Source: Clostridia bacterium (lineage in GTDB: Bacteria; Bacillota; Clostridia; Christensenellales; UBA1242). Taken from it: DNA of 15,398 nucleotides. Below, piece after piece: positions 9,757 through 15,398 of the stretch. Position 1 is the stretch's first letter; each line of letters starts with the position of its first letter. The stretch spans positions 1 to 15,398 of the forward strand of contig JAFTJJ010000050.1 of assembly GCA_017456465.1 (NCBI GenBank). The letters run 5' to 3'. The translations under genes were made by a program, and so were the position numbers. The notes under the pieces were generated by a model. That model was not told the origin of the DNA. It was given only the letters and a program-made list of their open reading frames with translations, and made no database searches.

Positions 9757-9813
9757 CCCTGAGTGATGGAAAGTGTTTGGAGTTCAGGAACCAACGCTTT
9801 CCACCGTTTGGGG
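9757..9813 (+). other. Long imperfect hairpin, candidate structured RNA
   Basis: The arms 9757-9780 and 9791-9813 pair over 22 base pairs, five of them G-U, with one A-C mismatch (9766/9804), one bulged U (9776) and a 10-nt loop (9781-9790). No U-run follows on the + strand; a G-run does, so it is not an ordinary terminator. Possible outer helices are 9710-9718 with 9832-9840 (8 of 9 pairs) and 9696-9703 with 9856-9863. Together these would make a rod-like fold of ~170 nt. The region encodes nothing convincing. It could be a 3'UTR element, an independent small RNA, or an intergenic repeat. Confidence 0.5.
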
Positions 9814-9887
9814 GGAAGTTGAGTTTTGGGAGTGATTGAAGGGGGAGAATTATAGTTTCAAAGAAAAAGCAAAACAAAATTTGAAAG

Positions 9888-9928
9888 GATCGCATGGATC
9901 ATTTGATTGGTTCATGCGATCTTTTTTT
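9888..9928 (+). terminator. Intrinsic terminator upstream of leuS
   Basis: A 9-bp perfect stem (GATCGCATG, 9888-9896, with CATGCGATC, 9913-9921) encloses a 16-nt loop and is followed by seven Ts (9922-9928). The stem can be extended by A-T pairs using AAA before it and the T-run. It lies 200 nt after the giant gene stop and before the leuS promoter, so it ends either the giant mRNA or a small RNA from the region in between. Confidence 0.88.
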
Positions 9929-9973
9929 GTGGCAAAAGGTTGGAGAATAATAAATGTTTTTCAAATGAAAAAC

Positions 9974-10002
9974 TTTACAACTCGTGGCACTTGTGATAAA
10001 CT
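9974..10002 (+). promoter_or_regulatory. leuS promoter
   Basis: TTTACA (-35, 9974-9979), a 17-nt spacer, then TAAACT (-10, 9997-10002). It lies just after the terminator and predicts a start site near 10009 and a leader of only ~32 nt. That is too short for a T-box, which often controls leuS in Firmicutes. Confidence 0.6.
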
Positions 10003-10040
10003 ATGTGAAAAATCAACCAACCGTTGTGGAGGCAAAAAAT

Positions 10041-12440
10041 ATGAAATCATACAATCCAAGCGAAATCGAGCCAAAGTGGCAGGCTTATTGGGACGCAAAC
10101 AAAACATTCAAGACTGATGTTTGGGATTTTTCAAAGCCAAAATTTTATGCTCTTGACATGTTTCCTTATCCATCTGGAGTGGGGCTTCATGCAGGTCACC
10201 CAGAAGGTTACACAGCAACGGACATTGTTGCAAGAATGAAAAAGATGCAAGGTTTCAATGTTTTGCATCCGATGGGGTTTGACTCATTCGGGCTTCCTGC
10301 TGAGCAATTTGCAATCAAGACAGGAAACCATCCTGACGGATTCACACAAAAGAACACTGAGACTTTTGTCAGGCAGCTCAAGATGCTTGGGTTTGCCTAT
10401 GACTGGGACAGACAAGTGTCAACATCTGATCCAAGTTATTACAAATGGACACAATGGATTTTCAAGCAGCTTTTCAATGACGGGCTTGCAAGATGTGTTG
10501 AAATGCCTGTGAACTGGTGCGAGGAGCTTGGCACAGTTCTTGCAAACGACGAGATCATTGACGGAAAGTCTGAGCGTGGGGGGTTCCCAGTGGTCAGAAA
10601 GAACATGCGTCAATGGGTGATTGACATTCCGGCTTATGCAGAGCGTCTTCTTGAGGGGCTTGAGACAATTGACTGGCCAGAGTCAACAAAAGAAATGCAG
10701 CGCAACTGGATTGGAAAGAGTGTTGGTGCGCATGTGGATTTTGCTGTTTCTGGAACAAGTGAAAAGTTCACAGTTTTCACAACAAGATGTGACACATTAT
10801 TTGGTGCGACTTATTGTGTGCTTTCTCCTGAGCACCCACTTGTGGAAAAGATTGTGTCGGCAGAGCAAAAATCTGCTGTTGAAGAATACAAAAAGATTTG
10901 TGCAAGCAAGTCTGATCTTGAGCGCACAGAGCTCAACAAAGAAAAGACTGGAGTTTTCACAGGAGCTTATGCTGTGAACCCAGTGAACGGAAAGAACATC
11001 CCGATCTGGATTTCTGACTATGTTCTTGTGACATATGGAACAGGTGCGATCATGGCTGTGCCTGCGCACGACGACAGGGACTATGCTTTTGCAAAGAAGT
11101 TTGGACTTGAGATCATTCCTGTTCTTGAAGGCGGGGACATTTCAAAACAAGCATTCACTGAGGATGGCGTGCACATCAATTCTGGTTTCCTTGACGGAAT
11201 GGGCAAGGAGGAAGCAATTGATGCAATGATCAAGTGGCTTGAAGAGCGTGGGCTTGGAAAGAAAAAGATTAATTATCGTCTTCGTGAGTGGATTTTTGCA
11301 AGGCAGAGATATTGGGGAGAGCCAATTCCAATTTTGCATCTTGAAAATGGTGACCAAGTTGCGCTTTCTGACGAAGAGCTTCCACTCATTTTGCCAGAGC
11401 TTGAGAGTTATGCACCAAGCAAGACAGGTGAAAGTCCACTTGCGCGTGCAACTGACTGGGTGAATGTGACCCACAATGGAATGAAAGCAAAGCGTGAGAC
11501 AAGCACAATGCCTGGAAGCGCGGGGTCAAGCTGGTATTTCCTCAGATACATTGATCCACACAACGACAAGGAAATTGCTGACAAAAAACTTTTGGAGCAC
11601 TGGATGCCTGTTGACCTTTACATGGGTGGGCCAGAGCATGCGGTTGGACATCTTTTATATGCAAGAATGTGGAACAACTATCTTTTTGACAAGGGAATTG
11701 TGCCAGTGAAAGAGCCTTTCCAAAAGCTTGTGCATCAAGGAATGATTCTTGGCGCAAACGGAATCAAGATGGGCAAGCGTTTCCCTGAGTTTGTGGTTGA
11801 TCCAAACGATGTTGTGAGAGACTATGGTGCGGACACTTTGAGGCTTTATGAAATGTTCATGGGGCCAATTGAAGCATCAAAGCCATGGAATGCGGGCGGT
11901 GTTGCTGCAGCAAGAAAGTTCCTTGATCGTGTTTGGAGAATTTTTGAAGACGGAAATATTGTTGTGGATGAAAACGACGGCAGCCTCAAGGCTATTTATC
12001 ACGAAACTGTGAAGAAGGTTACTGAGGATTTTGAAAGTCTTGGATTCAACACTGCAATTTCACAAATGATGATTTTTGTGAATGAAGTTTACAAACAAAA
12101 GAGGCTTCCTCGTGAGTATGCTGAGGGATTTGTGAAACTCATTTCACCAATTTGTCCACACATGGCAGAAGAACTTTGGAGTGAGGCATTGGGGCATGGT
12201 GGTTCAATTGCAAACGAGTCTTGGCCAACATTTGACGAGTCTGCGCTTGTGAAAGACGAAATTGAAATGCCAGTGCAAGTTTTGGGACGCGTTCGTGGAG
12301 TGATCAACATTTCTGTGGACGCAACTCAAGATGAAGTGGTGAAAATTGCACTTTCAAATCCTGATGTTGCAAAATATGTGACAGGTGAGCCAAAGAAAGT
12401 GATTTATGTGGCTGGCAGAATTTTGAACATTATTGTTTAA
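10041..12440 (+). CDS. leuS: Leucyl-tRNA synthetase
   Basis: A class I synthetase that charges tRNA-Leu with leucine in the cytosol. It has 799 residues, close to the bacterial norm. The start at 10041 is chosen because GGAGG (10028-10032) sits 8 nt upstream and the protein then begins with the usual Y-N-P-x-E-I-E-x-K-W-Q; the same frame is open further upstream but lacks support there. The HIGH motif is H50-A-G-H53 within PYPSGVGLHAGHPEGY. VNWCEELGTVLANDE and SERGGFPV lie in the inserted domain. The CP1 editing domain (about 220-400) shows TTRCDT (247-252) and VPAHDDRD, with H343 and D344. The KMSKS motif reads K576-M-G-K-R580. It keeps the second Lys, but S is replaced by G and R, and the following loop (FPEF) looks longer than the usual KGN. 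The C-terminal end (VLGRVRGVINI) is normal. It is apparently monocistronic. Confidence 0.97.
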   Translation: MKSYNPSEIEPKWQAYWDANKTFKTDVWDFSKPKFYALDMFPYPSGVGLHAGHPEGYTATDIVARMKKMQGFNVLHPMGFDSFGLPAEQFAIKTGNHPDGFTQKNTETFVRQLKMLGFAYDWDRQVSTSDPSYYKWTQWIFKQLFNDGLARCVEMPVNWCEELGTVLANDEIIDGKSERGGFPVVRKNMRQWVIDIPAYAERLLEGLETIDWPESTKEMQRNWIGKSVGAHVDFAVSGTSEKFTVFTTRCDTLFGATYCVLSPEHPLVEKIVSAEQKSAVEEYKKICASKSDLERTELNKEKTGVFTGAYAVNPVNGKNIPIWISDYVLVTYGTGAIMAVPAHDDRDYAFAKKFGLEIIPVLEGGDISKQAFTEDGVHINSGFLDGMGKEEAIDAMIKWLEERGLGKKKINYRLREWIFARQRYWGEPIPILHLENGDQVALSDEELPLILPELESYAPSKTGESPLARATDWVNVTHNGMKAKRETSTMPGSAGSSWYFLRYIDPHNDKEIADKKLLEHWMPVDLYMGGPEHAVGHLLYARMWNNYLFDKGIVPVKEPFQKLVHQGMILGANGIKMGKRFPEFVVDPNDVVRDYGADTLRLYEMFMGPIEASKPWNAGGVAAARKFLDRVWRIFEDGNIVVDENDGSLKAIYHETVKKVTEDFESLGFNTAISQMMIFVNEVYKQKRLPREYAEGFVKLISPICPHMAEELWSEALGHGGSIANESWPTFDESALVKDEIEMPVQVLGRVRGVINISVDATQDEVVKIALSNPDVAKYVTGEPKKVIYVAGRILNIIV

Positions 12441-12456
12441 GAAAATAATCAAAAAC

Positions 12457-12486
12457 AAAAAGACTAGCAAATTGCTAGTCTTTTTT
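12457..12486. terminator. Bidirectional intrinsic terminator between leuS and trmL
   Basis: The stem AGACTAGC (12461-12468) pairs with GCTAGTCT (12474-12481) around a 5-nt loop. It has a T-run on the + side (12481-12486) and A-runs on the other side (from about 12450 to 12460) that form a U-run on the - strand. It therefore serves both leuS (+), which ends 16 nt before it, and trmL (-), which ends at 12509. Confidence 0.93.
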
Positions 12487-12508
12487 ATGTTCTCATGGTT
12501 TATCCATT

Positions 12509-13006
12509 TTAATCCTTTTCAACCCTGCCTGTGAGAGAGCCAGAGTCAGAAAGTCCTGGGAAATTGTTTTGCCTCAGAGCTTCAAACAAAATGATCCCAA
12601 CGCTTGTTGCAAGATTGAGGCTGCGGGTCTCGGTTTTCATTGGGATGCGGATGCAGTGGTCATAATTGTTTTTGAGAATTGTTTCAGAAAGGCCATAAGA
12701 CTCTTTCCCGAACACAATGCAACAATCAGGTGGGAAGTTTGCATCTGTGTGTGATCTTGGAGCTTTGGTGCTTGCAAAGAAAAATGGCACATCCTTGAAC
12801 ATCTCTTGAATTTCTGCAAAGTTTTCCACAACCTTCACAGTGCTGTATTCAAAATAATCAAGGCCAGCGCGTTTGTAATGTTTGTCATCAAGCTGAAACC
12901 CAAGAGGTTTCACAAGGTAAAGTTCACAGCCAGTTGCTGCGCAAGTTCGCATGATGTTTCCAGCGTTTTGTGGAATTTCTGGTTCAACAAGACCAATTCG
13001 GATCAT
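12509..13006 (-). CDS. trmL: tRNA (cytidine(34)-2'-O)-methyltransferase TrmL
   Basis: A SPOUT-class, SAM-dependent enzyme (TrmL/YibK/CspR family) that methylates the ribose 2'-OH of the wobble base; in known members the targets are tRNA-Leu isoacceptors. It has 165 residues, the family's normal length of about 150-170. Motif 1 is PEIPQNAGNIMRTCAATG (9-26), motif 2 is IVFGKESYGL (97-106), and motif 3 is IRIPMKTETRSLNLATSVG (119-137) followed by FEALRQ; these form the knotted SAM site. The ATG at 13006 is chosen because AAGGAGA lies 7 nt upstream and the protein begins right at the conserved first strand. The frame stays open up to 13174, but that would add an unconserved extension running through the promoter. 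If the family target holds, it acts on the same tRNA that the convergent leuS charges. Confidence 0.95.
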   Translation of the reverse strand: MIRIGLVEPEIPQNAGNIMRTCAATGCELYLVKPLGFQLDDKHYKRAGLDYFEYSTVKVVENFAEIQEMFKDVPFFFASTKAPRSHTDANFPPDCCIVFGKESYGLSETILKNNYDHCIRIPMKTETRSLNLATSVGIILFEALRQNNFPGLSDSGSLTGRVEKD

Positions 13007-13031
13007 AAAGTTATCTCCTTTTTCAAGGAAA

Positions 13032-13060
13032 ATTAAAGCAAATTTGCGTTTTTTTGTCAA
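13032..13060 (-). promoter_or_regulatory. trmL promoter
   Basis: On the - strand, a perfect TTGACA (13060-13055), a 17-nt spacer and TTTAAT (13037-13032) give a start site near 13025. The leader is about 19 nt and carries the AAGGAGA ribosome binding site (13020-13014). Confidence 0.85.
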
Positions 13061-13100
13061 GCGAACACAAAAGAGTGAGATTAAATAATATATTAAGTGT

Positions 13101-14255
13101 ATGGAGAAAAAAATTATTGTTTGTAAGTTTGGCGGCTCAAGCGTCAAAAAAGAGGGGATTGAACAAAACATCAAACAGATTGTTGAAGAAAATCAAAATC
13201 GGCGAATAATTGTTGTTTCTGCGCCTGGGAAAGCCCAAAAGAAAGACAAAAAGGTGACAGATTTGCTTATTTCTGCATTTTTGGAGCAAAACAAGTTTGA
13301 TTTTTGGATGAATGAAGTCCAAAGCGTGTTTGAAGATTTGATTTTCAGACTCAAAGTTGATTTTGATGTGGAATGTGAAATCAGAAAGATAAAGCGGCAT
13401 TTTAGGCTTTTTAAAAGCAAGTCCTATTTGTTTTCGCGAGGAGAATATTTGAGCGCAAAAATTTTTGCCAAGTATTTGGATGCAAAGTTTGTTGATGCGG
13501 CAAAGTTGATCAAATTTTATTCGAATGGAAAAATCAACCCCAAAACTTATGACAAAATCAGAAAGCTTGGAAAGAGGGGTGAGAGAGTTGTCATTCCGGG
13601 GTTCTATGGCTCAACAATTTTTGGGAAAATCAAAGTGATGAGCAGGGGTGGATCAGACATCACTGGTGCAATTTGTGCAAGGGCATTGACAAATTCGGTT
13701 TATGAAAACTGGACGGATGTTGATGGATTTTTTGAAGACAACGAGAGTGCAATTGTCATTGAAAAAATGAATTATGATGATATGAAATTTTTGAGTTTTT
13801 TTGGTTCAAGTGTTGTGCACTCTAAATGTGCAAACATTTGCGAAGAATCAAAAACAATTTTGAAAAACACTTTCAACAGAAGTGCCATGGGTACGACAAT
13901 TTGCAAAAATGTTGACTCCGTGAGCTTTGGGCATGCGACAAGAAGTTGTGTGGAGTTTTGTTTGCAAAACACAAAACAAAATCAGAAAATCATAAAAAAG
14001 CTCAAGGGTGAGATCTTATTCAGGCAAGTTGTTTTGGGCAAATTATTCATTGGAATTGTCTTTTCAAAAGGTTATTCAAGTGAGCGGAATGAAAAGAAAT
14101 TGCAAAAAGCTGCATTTTGTGTGCGAAATGTTGATGTTGATGCCTACATTTTGCAAAAAAGCAATCAAATTCAAGCAATTAAAAAAAAGCACGAGCATGC
14201 GCACATTATTTTAAATGATGGGAACAGGTGGGTGTTTGTTGAGGAAAAAGTTTAA
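13101..14255 (+). CDS. Aspartokinase-like protein with unrecognised C-terminus
   Basis: An amino-acid kinase of the aspartokinase family (ATP + L-aspartate to aspartyl phosphate, the first step to Lys, DAP, Thr and Met). It has 384 residues, somewhat short for the ~400-450 of allosteric forms. Seen: K9-F-G-G-S-S14, VVSAPGK (38-44), KVTDLL (51-56), S112-R-G-E115, GFYG with SRGGSDITG (181-189), NWTDVDGF (203-210) and MGTTI (263-267). This pattern is closest to the class with 'SRGGSDITG' (B. subtilis YclM-like, from memory). In the ~117 residues after GTTI, where two ACT domains normally sit, I see no clear ACT motif. The start has no alternative, because an in-frame stop lies 15 nt upstream, and no Shine-Dalgarno sequence precedes it. 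Leu is mostly TTG, unlike leuS (mostly CTT/CTC). It is divergent from trmL and no pathway neighbour is present. An unregulated or non-canonical kinase is possible. Confidence 0.85.
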   Translation: MEKKIIVCKFGGSSVKKEGIEQNIKQIVEENQNRRIIVVSAPGKAQKKDKKVTDLLISAFLEQNKFDFWMNEVQSVFEDLIFRLKVDFDVECEIRKIKRHFRLFKSKSYLFSRGEYLSAKIFAKYLDAKFVDAAKLIKFYSNGKINPKTYDKIRKLGKRGERVVIPGFYGSTIFGKIKVMSRGGSDITGAICARALTNSVYENWTDVDGFFEDNESAIVIEKMNYDDMKFLSFFGSSVVHSKCANICEESKTILKNTFNRSAMGTTICKNVDSVSFGHATRSCVEFCLQNTKQNQKIIKKLKGEILFRQVVLGKLFIGIVFSKGYSSERNEKKLQKAAFCVRNVDVDAYILQKSNQIQAIKKKHEHAHIILNDGNRWVFVEEKV

Positions 14256-14291
14256 CTTTGTGTTTATAAATATTAAAAATTTAATGTTTGG

Positions 14292-14313
14292 AAAATATAA
14301 ATATGTATATTTT
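14292..14313 (+). terminator. Weak AT-only hairpin after the aspartokinase gene
   Basis: AAAATATA (14292-14299) pairs with TATATTTT (14306-14313) around a 6-nt loop. It contains no G-C pair, so it would be a poor terminator. The AT-rich stretch around it (about 14260-14335) may instead act as an UP-like element for the promoter at 14343. Confidence 0.25.
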
Positions 14314-14342
14314 TATGAAAATTTTTTGATTTGAGGTTTTGT

Positions 14343-14372
14343 TTGACAAAAAAAGTGCATCGAACTTATACT
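14343..14372 (+). promoter_or_regulatory. Promoter of the aldehyde dehydrogenase gene
   Basis: A perfect TTGACA (14343-14348), an 18-nt spacer and TATACT (14367-14372). The leader is short and contains AAAGGAG (14378-14384), 6 nt before the ATG at 14391. The gene is thus transcribed separately from the aspartokinase gene. Confidence 0.82.
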
Positions 14373-14390
14373 TAAACAAAGGAGAGCATT

Positions 14391-15398
14391 ATGGGAATCG
14401 AAAAAATTGTTAAATTGCAAAGAGAGTTTTTTGACACTCATGCAACTCTTGACTACAGGTTTAGAATTGAGGCATTGAAAAAGCTCAAAAAAGCCATTGA
14501 AGAAAATGAAAACAAGATTGCTGCAGCGCTGAAAAGTGATCTTGGGAAAAGTGGCTTTGAAAGTTTTATGTGTGAAGTGGGGATGACCCTCTCTGAGCTT
14601 TCATTCATGATCAAAAACCTCAAAAAACTCATGAGAAAAAAGCGAATTTCAACACCGATCATGCATTTTCCAGCAAAAAGTTATCAAGTTCCAAGTCCAA
14701 TGGGTGTGGTGCTCATCATGAGTCCATGGAACTATCCATTCATGCTGGCACTCGAGCCACTTGTGGATGCAATTGCTTCAGGAAATACGGTGGTTTTGAA
14801 ACCAGGGTCATATGCAGCAAACACTTGCAAAGTTATTAAAGAAATTATTTCTGCTGTTTTTGAAGAAAAATATGTTGTGGTTGTTGAAGGTGGAAGAGAA
14901 ACGAATCAAGCACTTCTTGATCAAAAATTTGACTATATCTTTTTCACTGGCAGCAAGTCTGTTGGTGGGGTTGTTTTGGAAAAAGCCGCAAAAAATCTCA
15001 CACCAGTTACTCTGGAGCTTGGAGGGAAAAGTCCTTGCATTGTGGACAAAACAGCCAATCTCAAACTTGCAGCAAAGCGAATTGTTTTTGGAAAGTTTTT
15101 GAATTGCGGGCAAACTTGCGTTGCACCAGACTATTTGCTTGTGGAAGAGTGTGTGAAAGACACACTTGTCAGAAACATTGTTGAAGAAATTAGGCTTCAA
15201 TTTGGCACAGAACCACTTGCAAACAAGGATTATGGAAAGATCATCAACAAAAAGCACTTTGACAGGCTCACAGGGCTGATCAAGGGCGAAAAAATTGTAA
15301 TTGGTGGAAAAAATGATGGCGAGCAAAGAATTGAACCAACTGTTCTTGATGGGATTCATGTTGGCAGTCCTTGCATGCAAGAAGAAATTTTTGGACCA
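14391..15398 (+). CDS. Aldehyde dehydrogenase, class 3-type (3'-partial)
   Basis: An NAD(P)-dependent oxidoreductase that converts aldehydes to carboxylic acids. 336 codons are visible, with no stop, up to the window edge; the full family length is about 450-460, so roughly the last quarter is missing. The start is set by AAAGGAG 6 nt upstream. Motifs: SPWNYPF with N114, VVLKPGS, the cofactor loop FFTGS, VTLELGGKSP with general base E209, and NCGQTCVAPDY with catalytic C243; the window ends in QEEIFGP. The NCGQTCVAPDY form, the lack of a long N-terminal extension and the short linker before SPWNYPF point to the class 3/fatty-aldehyde group (AldX or YwdH-like). The substrate cannot be told from sequence; aliphatic or lipid-derived aldehydes are the family default. 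It has its own promoter, so no functional link to the aspartokinase gene is implied. Confidence 0.95.
   Translation, partial: MGIEKIVKLQREFFDTHATLDYRFRIEALKKLKKAIEENENKIAAALKSDLGKSGFESFMCEVGMTLSELSFMIKNLKKLMRKKRISTPIMHFPAKSYQVPSPMGVVLIMSPWNYPFMLALEPLVDAIASGNTVVLKPGSYAANTCKVIKEIISAVFEEKYVVVVEGGRETNQALLDQKFDYIFFTGSKSVGGVVLEKAAKNLTPVTLELGGKSPCIVDKTANLKLAAKRIVFGKFLNCGQTCVAPDYLLVEECVKDTLVRNIVEEIRLQFGTEPLANKDYGKIINKKHFDRLTGLIKGEKIVIGGKNDGEQRIEPTVLDGIHVGSPCMQEEIFGP

Noticed and set aside
9766..9822. An 18-residue ORF inside the long hairpin
   Set aside because: No ribosome binding site, and the ATG lies within the paired stem; most likely chance.
9689..9887. Frameshifted continuation of the giant gene
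   Set aside because: All three + frames contain early stops after 9688, and none resembles further beta-helix rungs.
9689..10040. T-box riboswitch for leuS
   Set aside because: No T-box core sequence or specifier-type stem was found, and the hairpin-terminator pair lies upstream of a separate promoter.
9836..10117. A 93-codon + strand frame (TTG start) upstream of leuS
   Set aside because: It runs through the intrinsic terminator and the leuS promoter and into leuS in another frame, and the product resembles nothing known.
13007..13174. An N-terminal extension of trmL to the ATG at 13174
   Set aside because: It would include the -35/-10 promoter and the ribosome binding site and overlap the aspartokinase gene; the family starts at the ATG at 13006.
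14808..15380. A 190-codon - strand frame
   Set aside because: It is antisense to the well-supported aldehyde dehydrogenase gene; its length follows from that gene's codon bias.

Overview
The window looks like a piece of chromosome from a low-GC, Gram-positive-type bacterium, most likely an uncultivated Clostridia-like member of the Firmicutes/Bacillota. The reasons are strong GGAGG-type ribosome binding sites, sigma-A-like TTGACA promoters, compact intrinsic terminators, the standard genetic code, and a giant Thr/Ala/Asn-rich protein built from InlB-type, MBG-type and Ig-like repeats, a style common in gut Firmicutes. The taxon is inferred from style, not proven.

Layout. (1) Positions 2-9688 (+) are one uninterrupted reading frame, open at the left edge, encoding at least 3228 residues of a repetitive surface-type protein. 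Its repeats follow a recurring order: Fn3-like, divergent InlB-like, 'YGT' Ig-like, sometimes followed by an MBG-like module. It ends with a short parallel-beta-helix-like segment and no visible cell-wall anchor. (2) Positions 9689-10040 are non-coding. They hold a long imperfect hairpin with possible nested outer helices, a strong intrinsic terminator, and then the leuS promoter. (3) leuS (10041-12440, +) encodes leucyl-tRNA synthetase and ends at a terminator that also works in the opposite direction. (4) trmL (12509-13006, -) encodes a tRNA wobble 2'-O-methyltransferase with a consensus promoter. (5) An aspartokinase-like gene (13101-14255, +) is divergent from trmL; its regulatory C-terminus is not recognisable and it has no Shine-Dalgarno sequence. 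(6) A class 3-type aldehyde dehydrogenase gene (14391 to the right edge, +) has its own promoter and ribosome binding site and is cut by the window end.

The genes do not form one operon. Nearly every one has its own promoter or is isolated by a terminator or an orientation switch. leuS and trmL share a theme (tRNA charging and wobble modification) but converge on one terminator. The most unusual content is the giant repeat gene, with near-identical in-frame repeats that could recombine, together with the structured non-coding stretch just behind it. I found no CRISPR array, transposase, tRNA or rRNA gene, and no clear evidence of a new multi-gene system.
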